NCBI GenBank assembly: GCA_021904315.1 | Contig: CM038909.1 | Span: 24,275,032-24,339,031 of the forward strand | Length of the DNA: 64,000 nucleotides | DNA from: Sphagnum magellanicum | Lineage: Eukaryota > Streptophyta > Sphagnopsida > Sphagnales > Sphagnaceae | Direction: 5' to 3' | In this document: one piece after another, positions 47,035 through 59,570 of the stretch | Layout of the letters: every line of letters starts with the position of its first letter | How positions within the stretch are numbered: position 1 is the first letter of the stretch | Translations under genes and position numbers: made by a program | The notes under the pieces: model-generated | What the model saw: only the letters and a program-made list of their open reading frames with translations | The model's database searches: none | Told to the model about the DNA's origin: nothing

Positions 47035-49685
47035 TGTGACTTCTGTTGAATCCTCGGATATATTCAACGCTTGTGAAGATAGGAAATTCTATTATGTAGC
47101 AGGAATTGGTAGAAAATTTGGCAGTCAGGTTCCAGATAGAAAGGATAATCAAAGTCGCAGATTATTTGCGTCTTCATGTGCAGATTTTTGACCTTCTTGT
47201 AGGTCTCCCGTCATGTGAACTGGATATGATTATGTGAACATTCTTGATCGGAGTGAATTAACGCGTGTATCTGCGTTTTCTCTTCTCTTTAGAGATAGGT
47301 TTCCTCCCTTCATGCTTGCTGATTTATGGCTGCTAGTTTGTCAGAAAGAACCTACAATCTTATGATCAGGTCATCTGAATTCTCTTCAGGTTGACTCAAA
47401 TAGTATTAGGTACCGAGGAATTCTCCGTACTTATAAATAATTCTTTTGTATTGTTCAGTCTGGCTGTTTTGTGGCTATGTGGATAATGGATTGGGCTGTA
47501 TACGTGATAGTTTCGATGTTACCCAACAGCGGGTGGCCTTGCAGATACACCAGCACATATGTCCATGAGAACCAGGAGCAATTCCAGCAGCTTTTTTTTT
47601 TATCTCCTTCATTGTCTCCTATATCATTTCCATGAGAAAGGTCTCTTTGTGCTATCCAGCAATGATGCTTTTGATAGTGCCTTCCTGCCTACCTTTCTTT
47701 GTGACAGTATGATATTTCTAGCTGACAGCATTGTGTGGCCAAAGTATTGGATGACTTTGCTGTACAAGAGCATTGTACCAGCTGCCAGGAAGAAGATGAT
47801 GATCCATATTGCCTGCTTGAGCTGTGGAAGAATAAGGGAGGAAACTCAATTGTGCATACAATCAGGTTGTATCCCAGTGCCATCTTGTCTATAAAATACT
47901 CATAATTCTACCATTCCTTCATTCAGGTTCTATGATCATCTGTGTGCTGTATTTTTGCAGATGCTTCCTCACACTCTTTAATATGCTGGTTTGGTGGTGT
48001 CAGTCATGTTGAGCTCCTGTTGCACTATTGAATGATGCCATCTTGGTTACCTGTAAGATGGCAAAATCCATGTGATTTTGCATAGTCTTCTTCAAGCTGG
48101 TGTCAGGCCAATGCATCATCTAGCTCTCCTCGTTTGCCCATTGGAGCTGTCAAGGAGTTGTTGGATCCTATCCACTATCATTCCAATGGCCTTGAGGACA
48201 CAGCCTTGTCTATGCAGGTTTCCATGTTTTCCCATTGTCGAGAAGGCCTAGTTCATAGTACATTGTTGTTCTCAACCTCCATCCCTTTGATCTGAGATAA
48301 TTGCTTATTTATTGTGGATGGTGGCAAAGTAACACCAATCATCCAAGGAAGTCATTGGATGGAAGGTTCTGAACACAAGGAGGTTCCAGTAATGGTGGTG
48401 AAGGCAGGAACATAACCATGACTGTCCATCAACCTGATCTTGGATCTTGTGTTCCATCTGCAATTTCTTTGGAGATGCTCCATCCACCTTGCCATCCAGG
48501 TGTGGCCACATTACAGAGACATCACCTGCAGAATTACAATCTCTATTTTGTTTTGTTCACTTTAGTATGCTATCTGAGCTAGTTAAAGTCCCCATTTATG
48601 ATCCAACTGAGAACAGTGCAAATTTCTCTGCAAGCTATCTCTATCTTCCCTGTGGCAATCTCAGAGAAGCTTCAGTACACAGAGTTCGCATTATACGTAC
48701 TTAGAAGATGATGCACTCCAATTGCCTTTTCATTACAGTGTTGCTCTGGTGCTCAGTTTGCAGATTGTTGCTAACATGGTTGAAGACCTGTGAGGAATCC
48801 TCCAGAATGAAGATATGTGACACAACACTAGCACCCATCTATGCTGCTTGTCAGTAAGCTGATATTGATAGTCCTTCACAGGCCAAGCTCAAGAGTGAAT
48901 TGCAGGTACTTCTCTTCATTGTTCCCAAAATTCTGTGATAGTCTGAAGTTGTGTCTTCCAGTTTGAATTTCATCTAGGAGCATAATAAATTTAGTATTGG
49001 TTTATGAACCTTCTGAATGATCCAAAGGTTCCAAATCGGATTCCCAAAAGAGTTTATTGTTGTTTGCAAAGTTGTTGGTCAAGTCATCAATTGTGTTCCC
49101 AATGCCCTTCCATCAAATGGAAAGAATGTAGGAGGATTTAAATATGGCACCAAGATGATGAAGTGACCAACAATGCAGGCAAGGTAAAGCAAGGATGCTA
49201 AGGGGGACAACATGGTTTATTGGACAGGGTTTGGGGAAAGCAATGATGAAAAATGGGTGGCAGCATGTTCACAAACTATGGGAAAGGATGGAATGAAGGT
49301 GAAAGCATGGAATGAGGATGACCAACTTGGGCAAGTAGGGATGCCAAACTTGGACGATATATTGAGTGGATGTGGTTTGGCCAATGGTGGATGAAGAGAA
49401 GGAAGGGGACTGGAAGCAAGGCTCAACAATAATAAAGTGTGGAAGATCAGTGTTGCACAGTGGTTTTTATCCCCCAACAAAATTTGTGAAATTTTTTCTT
49501 AAAAACTCTATTCACAAGTTACTGGCAGTATGTCTTTTGTCTCTAAAACCCCCAAGTTGATTGTGTGTTATTTAGCAATTAGATTTTGTACAAATTAAGT
49601 GTCCTTGAAAATGTTTATTATCCCTAGCACTTATGCTTTCAAAGGTGATTCAACAAGTTAGTTCATACATAACGTTCATTGTTTT
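47035..49685. other. 3' region of the CHCH gene and spacer
   Basis: No further gene is recognised. The frames at 47559-47894 and 49212-49394 have no known domain. The composition is more balanced than the outer spacers, so a long 3' UTR or an unrecognised gene cannot be excluded. Confidence 0.4.
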
Positions 49686-49689
49686 TCTG

Positions 49690-49880
49690 TTTTCAATTTT
49701 GTGATGTATCCAATGTAAGAATAATCCATAAGCCAATTTTACCCAAATCTGGCGATTAAAAAATATGAAAGGAAAATATTTAAACACCCTTACATATTTT
49801 TGGCTACCTATTTGAACTGTTTACAAAAATCTAGTATCTTAAACATTTGTTTGAATTTTGAATTTGTCACAGTTTTTTTG
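49690..49880 (-). repeat. Repeat family G, copy 7 (partial)
   Basis: It is recognised by CCAATTTTACCCAAATCTGGC followed by ATTTTTGGCTACCTATTTG, in the order of the inverted copies. Confidence 0.45.
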
Positions 49881-50579
49881 CACGACAAAAAAGGTGGGTA
49901 CCATTCCCATCAAGAGGAAAATACAATATAAATCATAATTTGTGGCCAAAAGTATTAATGGCATGAATCTTTAAAGATTAGGATTTTGTCACCACTGTTA
50001 TAGACATCATGGAGTCTAAAAGTTAGCAAAATGTGGTATTAAAAGAAATTAAATGTTAAAATTATGAAGAAATGATCACAAACTTTCACCAACAGGGGCA
50101 AGTCTCAAAACACCTAGAATACCAACTCAACTCTTGTTTTGGTCGAGCTAAAGCTTGGAAATAAGGTCCATGCAATTATGGAGATTTTACAAGATTGCAT
50201 GATGGTGAGGTCTTGGAACCCTAGTTTTAACTTAGTTCCTAGTATTATGAACTATGTAGATGGGTTGGCTATCCATTGGGTATTGAAGTTGTCAATTTTT
50301 GGTTTCATTCTGGTTGAAGCTCTTTAATCGGGTCCCCAAATTTTCACCTTGGATTGAGTAAAGTTGTGTAGCTACAAATGGGCCAGTTGATACCATAAAT
50401 GTGACTCATATGTATGTCTAGAAGATTTGAACTTGTGACATTCAACGGAAGTGCAACTGGGCTTATAGCTATAGCACATTGTTGAATTATTTGTTTTGAC
50501 ATGTTTTACACACAAGATGTTCTCATGGTGGCAAGTATCTAGTCATGTAAAAGATTGTGGGGTCTTATTCTTGTACTTT
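49881..50579. other. Spacer without recognisable features
   Basis: A 62-codon frame at 50139-50327 has no recognisable family. Nothing else is assignable. Confidence 0.4.
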
Positions 50580-50897
50580 TGTTGGCCTTGCCTACCAAGG
50601 TAAGGATATTGTGTTTAGATTCATTATAGAGTATAGTAGCTTGAGGGATTTTGGCCCCTAGGTAATAATAATAGGTCTCTTTTTATATGAGGATTTTTGA
50701 ACAATGATATATTGGCTTGTGTTGAAACTTGAGAATAGTTATAGAGTTATAATATGTTGAAAGATTTTGGTTTCTTTTAGAGGATTTTTTGAAGATTATA
50801 TTTTTGCATGGTGAAATATTTGAGTTTCCATAATTCTTCTTTTGCCCTGAGATACTTTTAAATGTAAATGGCAAGGCCACAGTGTGACACACCCCTT
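50580..50897 (+). repeat. Dispersed repeat family R1, copy 3 (fullest copy)
   Basis: It runs from TGTTGGCCTTGCCTACC to GGCAAGGCCACAGTGTGACA and shows both ends of the family. GGCCTTGCC and GGCAAGGCC form a 9-bp inverted pair at the ends. Confidence 0.8.
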
Positions 50898-53800
50898 GTT
50901 TTGTGTACGGTAAAACCAGAGGCCACCGACTTACTATAATTGAGTGAGGCAAAGCTGAGCATAGGCCCCATTCCAGTAAAGCCTATAGCCAAGAGCTTTA
51001 CCAAGTGTAAATGCCTCCTTTGATTATTATTTTCTGTGGTACCCAGCAGTTATCACTGGAAAAAATGAAGAAATTGAGGAGCAGGGGCATTAAAAAAATG
51101 AAAAAGTTTTTGAAACACCCATTCCACCCACTCCAGGGGCATTCCCCCTTTTAAACACCCCCCAAACAGTGAAGGAAAAAATACATTGGGTAAGATGCTC
51201 TCCATTCACACCAAAAAAATTGATCATGTCTTTATGTTTTCCTAAGTAGGATTGGTGGTGCTCTGCCTAACATCATTGTGTTCCTCGGTGGAATTGGCCC
51301 TATGTAACACATTATGATATACCAATTATAAAATTTCAGAATGGTACTTTGAGCATGTTCCTATTCCAAAGAGGGAAAATGTTTTTCAAATAGAAAAATT
51401 AACTTTTCTATGATGACTCAGGAGTTTCCATTGAAAGCAAAAACCATAGTGATCATCCCATTGTTCCAGTGCTCCTGACAAACCTTCCTTGAATAATTGG
51501 GTTCAAAGGTGTAGGTTTGGCAGATGAGAAGTCCCCCCAATTAAAGCAGAAGTGTGTTGTGTATTCCTTTCTAACAAAGAGTGGTCATGATAACTTAACA
51601 TTGTTATGCACTCAATTCCTCATTCACGGGTTCATTCCCCTAATTTTATTCATTCATTCATTAAGCACAAGCAATGTCTTCTTGGTCTTGGACCCTCATC
51701 TAAACACTATTGGGTCCAATTTATGGCTCTCATCCAATAGGATTGTTTTTGGAGCCTTATCTAAAGTTGCCCGAAGTGCCTAAGTATGACAACTCCAAAC
51801 TTTTTTCCATCAAAATATGGTGACTTCTGCAACACAAAAAAAACCCTTTTCACTCACTTTGCACTGATGTTCTTTCAACCAAAAAAAACCACAGGTTCAC
51901 ATGGTCTTTTGTGTTTTTGAAATAACCAAAACTGGTGGTTCTTTCATTGTTATTAGCACAATCAAATACCCCAGAGAACACCAGTGCTGATGCCTGAGCT
52001 AGTTGAATGCTAAGTTGTTCGGAGAAGTCTTATTTGATTCGTGGACAGATGGAGAGTTTGGGTGTCTACAGATAATCAAAGGCTCATACACACTATGTAT
52101 AGTTACATTTCATTTCAAGCTTTTTACAAAAGGCATTTGTTGATCAAAGTGGACCCTATTAGAAACAGGGGATTATTTTTTTCAATTATTTTATATTGAA
52201 AATTTTGTGAGTTTTTCCAAAAATTTAGCAAAACAAGTCAAATTCACAGCAGAAAAAATAATTTCCATTTTTGTCGGAAAAAGATAAAATTTGTCAGGAA
52301 AAAAACACTGATTAGAAATGGCTGGCTTCTAAATACTCTACTGACCACCTTCTTTACACAGATGTCAGTTTGGTGAGTACAAGATATGGATGCCGATCTG
52401 TGAGGTATTCAGTTTTTCAGTTGTATTTGTAACACCAGAGAATCGTTGAAATTATCTTTAAGAAGAAAATTGTGTAAATAAAAATCAAGGATGAGAACCC
52501 ATCCGTCAAAAATACAAGGCAAAAGAGAACACAAGTAGACACAACCCAAAGAAAAAACAAAAGCAAACAATCAACAAAAATCAGATAAAGACCATATGCA
52601 AAGAGGACTCATAACTAAGAAATAACAATAACAATAACAAAGAAGACCTAAGATGAAAGAGCTGTCATGTTTTAAGGCAATTTTCGAACCATATTTGTAA
52701 TGCAGGACAAAATGCTTGCATACAGTTTGATGCAAGTCCTGAGGCATTTAGAGATGTTATGAACAGTCTTTTTTTTTCAATAATTTTTATAATTTTAATC
52801 CAATTTTTTTTGTTAAACTTTGTTTTTTCTAGTATAAATTTGACTAATTATTCTAAAGTATGGGAAAGTTGGACAAATTTTCGATTTCACAATATTGAGG
52901 GAAGAAAAAAGCCTTGGTTATGAATCCATTTTTTGCAAGCATTTTCCTAACTCAAGAAAATGCTGATTTTAATGTTTGTGGGTTCAGCTTTAGCTGGAGG
53001 CACTTGCTGTCCCCACATTAATCAATATTGTGGAGAGGTATGTGTTTGAGCTTTCCAAGTGACGGGTTCAAATATTTGCTAGAGATTGGGCTGGTTTCAT
53101 ATTTTGTGGAGATTTTGCTCACTCAATACTCTGTAGACCCGATCTCTCAGTTTTTCTTTGAAAAGTTCCATAAATTATAAGGAAACCTTCACTCCAACAG
53201 AAGCAAACCCTATAATGTGATCAGCAACTTTATCCACAATATTGTAATAACAGAATAACTGACTTTGAAAGGTTTGAAGTTTGGTGCCAATTCTTCTGAC
53301 ATTTTTTTTCAAAAAAATATTTCTTATCACTTTCTAAATTATCAAGCTGACAAAATAATGTAGTGGAGCAATATTGGACATCAAATGCATAAATTTAAAA
53401 AGTAGAATGTTTCTAAAAGCTTAAAGGAAAAATGCAATTGGTCATTAAGAAAGTTTGCAGTTAAATGACAAACAATTGTCACATAGGCAAATTTTTAAAC
53501 TGTCCACTCACATGAACTATACGCTCTTAAAATTGATTTCACTTTCAAACAACTTTTCACTAAGCTTATAAAAAAATTATTGTTGAATTTTATTATCATT
53601 GTCAAGTGGATTTTTCAGATCATTTGAACATCACATACAAGATGCATTCAACAAATAGCAGCCATCCTTTGGTCTACAACAACAAGTATAAGGAACAAGG
53701 AAGTTCTTAATCGATAAGGTAAGTAACAAGAGGGAAGACATATTTATCTGTTAGTTTAATTCTAACAACTAGGGTAAGGACCTAGGATCAAGGCATTCCC

Positions 53801-53929
53801 TAAATAAGGCCGACGGCAAGGCAATATCCAAGTCTGGCTTGACCTTTTTGGATTGTTGGCAATCTAGGGTAAAGCCCTAAGGGCATTCCCAAAAGAAGTG
53901 GCCTCGGATGGGATGGTAGCTGAATCTGA
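50898..53929. other. Spacer, with a partial inverted family D copy
   Basis: At 51660-51785 the complement of the family D block is found (TTGGACCCTCATCTAAA, ATGGCTCTCATCCAATAGG). A short stretch near 52010-52100 reads FDSWTDG on the plus strand, which faintly recalls hAT transposases but is too short to call. No gene is supported. Confidence 0.45.
51660..51785 (-). repeat. Repeat family D, copy 3 (partial, inverted)
   Basis: It matches the first third of the two direct copies at 38.4 and 39.7 kb on the opposite strand, including the segment reading TTTAGATGAGGGTCCAAGAC on the minus strand. Confidence 0.7.
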
Positions 53930-54195
53930 CCTTGCATTTTGGGACCCTACCCATGCACTTTACCCATCGTAAGTTGTGAAGCAAACATTGTCATGAATCT
54001 AAATGTATGGAGATCACAAGGCATAAGAATGTGATGGTTCTTATGCCTACTCTTTTAGAGGAGTAGGGACCTTACCTTGTACCTTGGTAAGATCCCTATC
54101 ACTTTTAAGGAGTAGACATAAGAATCCTCTTTATATGAATGTAAGCTGCCTTCTAAATACAATAGGACATTTCCCCGAGTGCTTAATGTGATGTG
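53930..54195 (+). repeat. Repeat family F, copy 4
   Basis: The stem GGTTCTTATGCCTACTC near 54034 pairs with AGGAGTAGACATAAGAATCC near 54109. An inner stem is also possible (AGTAGGGACCTTACC with GGTAAGATCCCTA). The flank CATGCACTTTACCCATCG recurs in other copies. Confidence 0.65.
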
Positions 54196-55926
54196 TTAGG
54201 TTAGATATTTTTTGCATCAATTTGATATCCCACATGTGTAGACTATTTGCCAAAGCTAAAAGGACACACCATGCCATCATTACACTGAGACTTAAGAAAG
54301 CTCATTTTTGGTGGCTACCAATTGGCTAAAAAGGAAACATGGAACCAAGGGATGATTGTATTGATGCTAGGCATTATATGAAAGGATCATTTCACCTTCC
54401 CATGAGATTTAAGGATCTTGGAGTAGGGTGTTAGGGTTTGAAAAGTGCTTTAAATGAGTCCTTAGGCTTAGTGATTGAGGTAGTAGGGTTTAGGAAATCT
54501 CTCTTCCAAAAGCTTTTTGGTTGTTGTGTTGGAGTTAAGAATTTCTAGGTTCCTTCTAGTTTCATTAAACTCTAAACTGAACACTTCCTTGGTGAAAATT
54601 TGAAACATCTTTGCAATATTCTTGTCAAAGTTATGGCATGTAAGCATGATTCCTATGCAGAAAAATTATGCTTTGTAAGGTTCTACTACAAAAAGGAAAA
54701 TTAAGGTCAGGCTCTTATGAGACGTGAGAAGTCAACACTGCCATTGCAGGCCTGAAGCCACTAATAAGGAGCACATTGAGACCAGAGCTGGCCGAGAATT
54801 AGACCTGATGGGTTTTAAGGGTTTCTCACAAGGTTTTGGTCATAAGATTAAGTAAGGGCTAGGGTTCTAGGTTTAGGTAGGATTCAATGTTTTTAGCTTC
54901 TAGGATCCTAAGTTTGAGCCCTAAGCCTTTATATACAGGAGCATCTCCTATGGGACCATTAAAATGACATTTACACAAAATTTATGTTGTAATGTTTTCT
55001 ATCTTGTTCAACCTTACATTCCATAAAGGCCCAAATAGGGGCTATGTGAGTGGAGACCAATGATGGTTAAATGTTCTCTATGTTGTTTCCTATTGTTGCT
55101 TTTGGGAACATGTTGAGGAACATTTTAAGAACTTTGGGAAACCATTGGGAAGTAAAGGGAACAATTTAAGAACACCAAAATTCAAAAAGACAATTTCCAT
55201 CTCAAATAATTTTTCCATGTGGTGAAGGCACGGAATGTAAACTAAATTGCAATCCCATCAATATGTCCCACCAAGCTACAAAATGTCTGTTCTACTTGAA
55301 CACAGGAAAAATATTAGGGAGAAAGTTAGGCACTTTTTTGGGGGGAGGCTTTGAATAAACCCTAAACCTAATTAACAAACCTAATAAAGAATTACTTGAT
55401 TTGTTCATCAAGAAGGATATGGTGATGGCAAGTCCAAAGAGGTCATTACTCTGAGATTAGTATCGCCTAGGCTATCCGTTTGATAAAGGGTATGGTCCCC
55501 CCATTGCCCAATAAACAAAAAACAAAAATTAAAAACCTTACATGCATTTGCCAAATAACATGTATATTTGATATCCTTGGTTATATCCTTCACATATAAC
55601 TGGAGCAGCCAGCCATATATCTGCTTCCAGGTGATACCCCCTTTGTCTTGTTCTACAAGGCGTCAAGAAAATGAGGCTCCATTCATGAGCCCAACAGGTT
55701 ATGGTATTCACATCCATGAGCTCAGCAGGTTATGTCATATAACCGTTGTGTGGGTGTCCAATGAGGAAGTGACACCTCATCAAGATGCTCCTTGCTACTG
55801 GCTATGATGTCTGCTCGTGAGCTAGATGTGTGTGTAGAGCTAGTGCACACAATCCATGTAAGTTATATGATCTTTGCACGGCCTGTTGAGCTATCAGGTT
55901 AACGCGGCTTTCTTGCCAAGGTATTA
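54196..55926. other. Spacer without recognisable features
   Basis: Short frames at 55408-55807 without known domains. No repeat partner was noticed. Confidence 0.4.
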
Positions 55927-56139
55927 AGGTGCGTTCACACCTAATGTTAAGTAAGCGTTGAGTGAAAATCTAGGTGGCATCTTAGGTGGCAGCCAATGTT
56001 AAATGGGTGATTGTTTAATATTTATTGGATGTCAACTTAACATCAAATCTTCACAATAAGAAGGTTTATGTCCTAAATGACTAGCTTGGTGTTAGAGGAC
56101 TTAATACGAGAGTCCTTAACACCAAGTGTGAATACACCT
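55927..56139 (+). mobile_element. Tourist-type MITE, copy 2, with TTA target duplication
   Basis: The inverted ends are AGGTGCGTTCACAC on the left and the complement of AGGTGTATTCACAC on the right. TTA lies immediately outside each end (55924-55926 and 56140-56142), as expected for PIF/Harbinger elements. The interior matches the copy at 21619-21835 in the opposite orientation. Confidence 0.85.
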
Positions 56140-56269
56140 TTAAAAGTGCCTAGGTTTCACCAGTCTATAGCTGATAAGTGGCATCCTCAATCTCCAAGGG
56201 TTCTAAAACAATTCCACCTCACCAAATAATTATAATTAATTGGCTATGGTCTATATTGTGCAGTAAACA

Positions 56270-56525
56270 CTTCATGGAAACTCAAATATTTCACCATGCA
56301 AAAATATAATCTTCAAAAAAATCCTCTAAAAGAAAACCACATCCTTGAAAATATTATAATTTTGTAACTAATCTCAAGTTTCAACACAAGCCAAAATATC
56401 GTCTTTTCAAAAATCCTCATATAAAAATAGACCTATTATTATTACCTAGGGGCCAAAATCCCTTAACCTACTATACTCTATAATGAATCTAAACACAATA
56501 TCCTCGCCTTGGTAGACACAAAAGA
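56270..56525 (-). repeat. Dispersed repeat family R1, copy 4 (truncated)
   Basis: It shares AACTCAAATATTTCACCATG and ACCTAGGGGCCAAAATCCC with the other copies in reverse orientation. The GGCAAGGCC end is missing. Confidence 0.75.
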
Positions 56526-57495
56526 GTCTAAATTTTGGCTACAAGATATATCTTAGGGGAATTGAACCACGGTCTGAATGAATCCTGCCCACTGCAACTA
56601 GAAATGATGGGCTTGCAAAACATACAACATATTAATAATATATATCCATAAGTACAAAGCACAATTGCAAGGCATACAATGCCAACATAAAAACTATAGG
56701 AATGGAGCTTGTATTCAATGGAAAATTCATGTTGGAATTTAAAAGTTGAGGGAAAAAATCTCAAAAAGGACAAAATGCAGAAAGAGTTTTTAAGACTTTG
56801 GTCTTTGTCGAAAAATAGAGTTATTGATCTATTGCTCTCCAAACTTTCTTTTATGTCCATTCTTTGATCACAATACCAAATGGAAACCTTTCAAAAAAAG
56901 AAAAAACCTTGCATACATGTGCACAACCAAATTCAAACGTGTTGTGAGCATGTTTCACAATTTGTTCTTCATGGAGGATAATGTGGAGAAACGTTTTTCA
57001 TCCTCAACATTTCCCAAAATCATAGGCATAGATAGTTCCATAGACTTTCACCACTTTGAAAGCTTATGAAAGATAATATGTCTGTTGGCCACCAATGCCC
57101 TCATCTAGGAATATGGATTACAATTAGCTGGTGGCTTCATAGCTGCAACCCCATTTGACATCATTGTCATTTTGAAAAAAATGGTTTGTTCATCGAACAA
57201 AAGGTTCATCAAGAAGGGAGGGAATGAAAAGCCTATTGGCCCCTATGTGCCTATGATAGAATTGGGATTTTATAATGATAAGTTGAAGTAAGAAAATATG
57301 TTCATCTTCTAGATGTAGCCAAAATTGGGGGTATAAATGCATGTAACATTCATGATTTCTTTTAAAGGGAGCCTTTGATCCAATTATTCAATTAGCCCAC
57401 ATTGAGTAACATTGCTACATTATTTTTTCACCTTTTTCACAATTAGAAGCCAATCGACCCTTAAAACCTAACTCAAAATTCCAATCAATGTGCAT
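56526..57495. other. Spacer without recognisable features
   Basis: Frames at 56528-56860 and 56824-57069 have no recognisable family. Confidence 0.4.
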
Positions 57496-57714
57496 CACTA
57501 GTAGAAAAAAACTTTTTTTTACTAGTCTTTGCAACAATTATTTAATTGTAAATGACATTTACAACTAAAATTTTCTTAATTGCCTTGGACAAGTCGCATA
57601 AAACAAATGTCACAAGTGACATGAATTATGGATGTAAAAAAAATCAAAGAAATATGGTTTCATCCTTTGACTTATTGTATGTGTATCATCATTTGCGACT
57701 TACCATGCGACTAA

Positions 57715-57960
57715 TTTGGTCACCCAAACAACAAATGATATGTTGCCATGTGGCAATGTTTTTAATATTAAAAAATATCCACACCATTCATTTCAAATGG
57801 CCATATTATATGACACATGGAAAAATAACATATTGCCATGTGGCATATTAATTGTGTCCATTTTATTTTTTAAAGCCAGTTACTTGGTGCCATGTGGCAT
57901 TATAAATTATATCCATTTATTTTTTGAAAGAAATTTTTTTAATGACACATGGCACGTTGA
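57715..57960. repeat. Short repeated CCATGTGGCA segments
   Basis: TTGCCATGTGGCA or GTGCCATGTGGCA occurs at about 57742, 57835 and 57889, and complementary GACACATGG at about 57810 and 57943, each followed by ATATCCATTTATTTTTTG-like sequence in two cases. Similar GACACATGGCA segments occur in the nested insert near 59965 and 60115, linking the two elements. Confidence 0.6.
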
Positions 57961-58679
57961 AACATTATTTAATATATAATATTTTACCTAATTAATTAAT
58001 TTCAGATTATTTCAATTAAGATCAATAGTTAGGCTGAGGCTAACCAAGTATGTTTACTTGATATTCCTATTTTATCTTGGGTTTCATCCTTTTGGGTCAA
58101 GCCTCTTGTATTGGCTCATCTCTTGAATGACACTTCCACTTTCAAGCCTTCTAATGCACCTATTGATACTAAATATGAAAACAATGAAAGACAAAGCATA
58201 TAAGTTAAACATTTTAATTGCAAGTGTCACCACCCTAGTCACAACTTCTTTCCAACTACCTCCTAATACCCAATGTGTTATTCTAGCTTACTTTACCTAC
58301 TAACTATTTAAATTATTATAAGTAATAAAAGTTAATAAATAATAATAATAAATTATTATTATTGTAGCTAATACATAATCAAGCTGGTTATTTTATTATT
58401 AATATTGTCTCACTTCTTCTAGCTTTTAATAATGATAGTAAACAATATATAATAACACTAATAATAATAATAATAACAAAAATAATAATTTCAGCATCTA
58501 TAGTAGTCTTTTAGTAATTAGTCATGTTATAATATATAATACAATATTTTCAGCAAATTATATATTTTACTACAAAAAAAATATTAATAAGAAAACTTAT
58601 TAGATTATTATTGAAGCTAGTGCCGAGCTATTTTGTCATTAATTATTTTTCTTACTATCTCATTACTTATAGCTTTTCC

Positions 58680-59570
58680 TATAAATTTTCCAAATTCAAA
58701 TATCATTTTTCAAAATTCAAATATCAAATAGCAGAATCAAATTTCTTTTTCAAAATTCAAAATTCGACTTTGCAGTTAAAATTTTCAAATTTTGGAAATC
58801 GAATATAAAATCTAGACTAGAAATATTTATATTTCAAATAATAAATTTCAAAAATGAACTATCCACTTTTAGATTCAAATAAAATTTCACATAACATTTA
58901 CATGTCCATTTTTACTCAATCAATAGTTTTAAATATTCAAATATTCATTTTAAGATTCAAATAACTTTTTTCAGACTTAAATATCAATTCATAGGTTCAA
59001 ATAAAAATTTCCATCTCAAATAATATTTATTATAATTGAGAAATCATTTTTCAAAATTTCAATATTAATTATCAGAAATGAAATATCAAGCTTCAGATTC
59101 AAATACAAAATTTCAGAACCAAATATCAATTTTCAAAATTGACATTTTCATTTTTAGATTCAAATTACAATTTTTAGAACTCAAATTACAAATTAAAAAT
59201 AAAAATGAAAACTGTTAGAATTGAAATAACAATATTCATATACAATTAAGATTTTCAATTTTATTTTTTATAGCTGAAATACCAATTTTCGGCATCAAAT
59301 AATAATTCTCAAAATTCAAATATTAATTTTCAGAATCGAAATATCCATTTTCAAATTCACATTACAAATTTTTTGAATTCAAACTACAAATTACAAATTG
59401 AAATTTTTAGAATTGAAATAATAAATTTCACATTCAAATGAAAAATTTCAAAATTGGAATACCAATTTTCATATGCAATAAAAAATTTCAAATTCAAATA
59501 ATATTTTTTATAATTGAAATGAAAAATTTTCAAAATTGAAATATTGATTTTCAAATTCATATAACAAGTT
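58680..59570. repeat. AT-rich array of about 21-bp degenerate units, left part
   Basis: Units such as ATTCAAATATCAATTTTCAG alternate with AATTGAAAT-bearing units, repeated dozens of times with many changes. The array stops at the left end of the nested CACTA insert and resumes at its right end, so it was continuous before the insertion. No coding content. Confidence 0.8.

Noticed and set aside
52010-52110. Possible hAT transposase trace reading FDSWTDG
   Set aside because: The match is only a few residues with no continuing similarity on either side.
58680-59570. Possible CRISPR-like array of short repeats
   Set aside because: The units are degenerate, contiguous and AT-rich, without unique spacers, and the genome is clearly a plant nuclear one.
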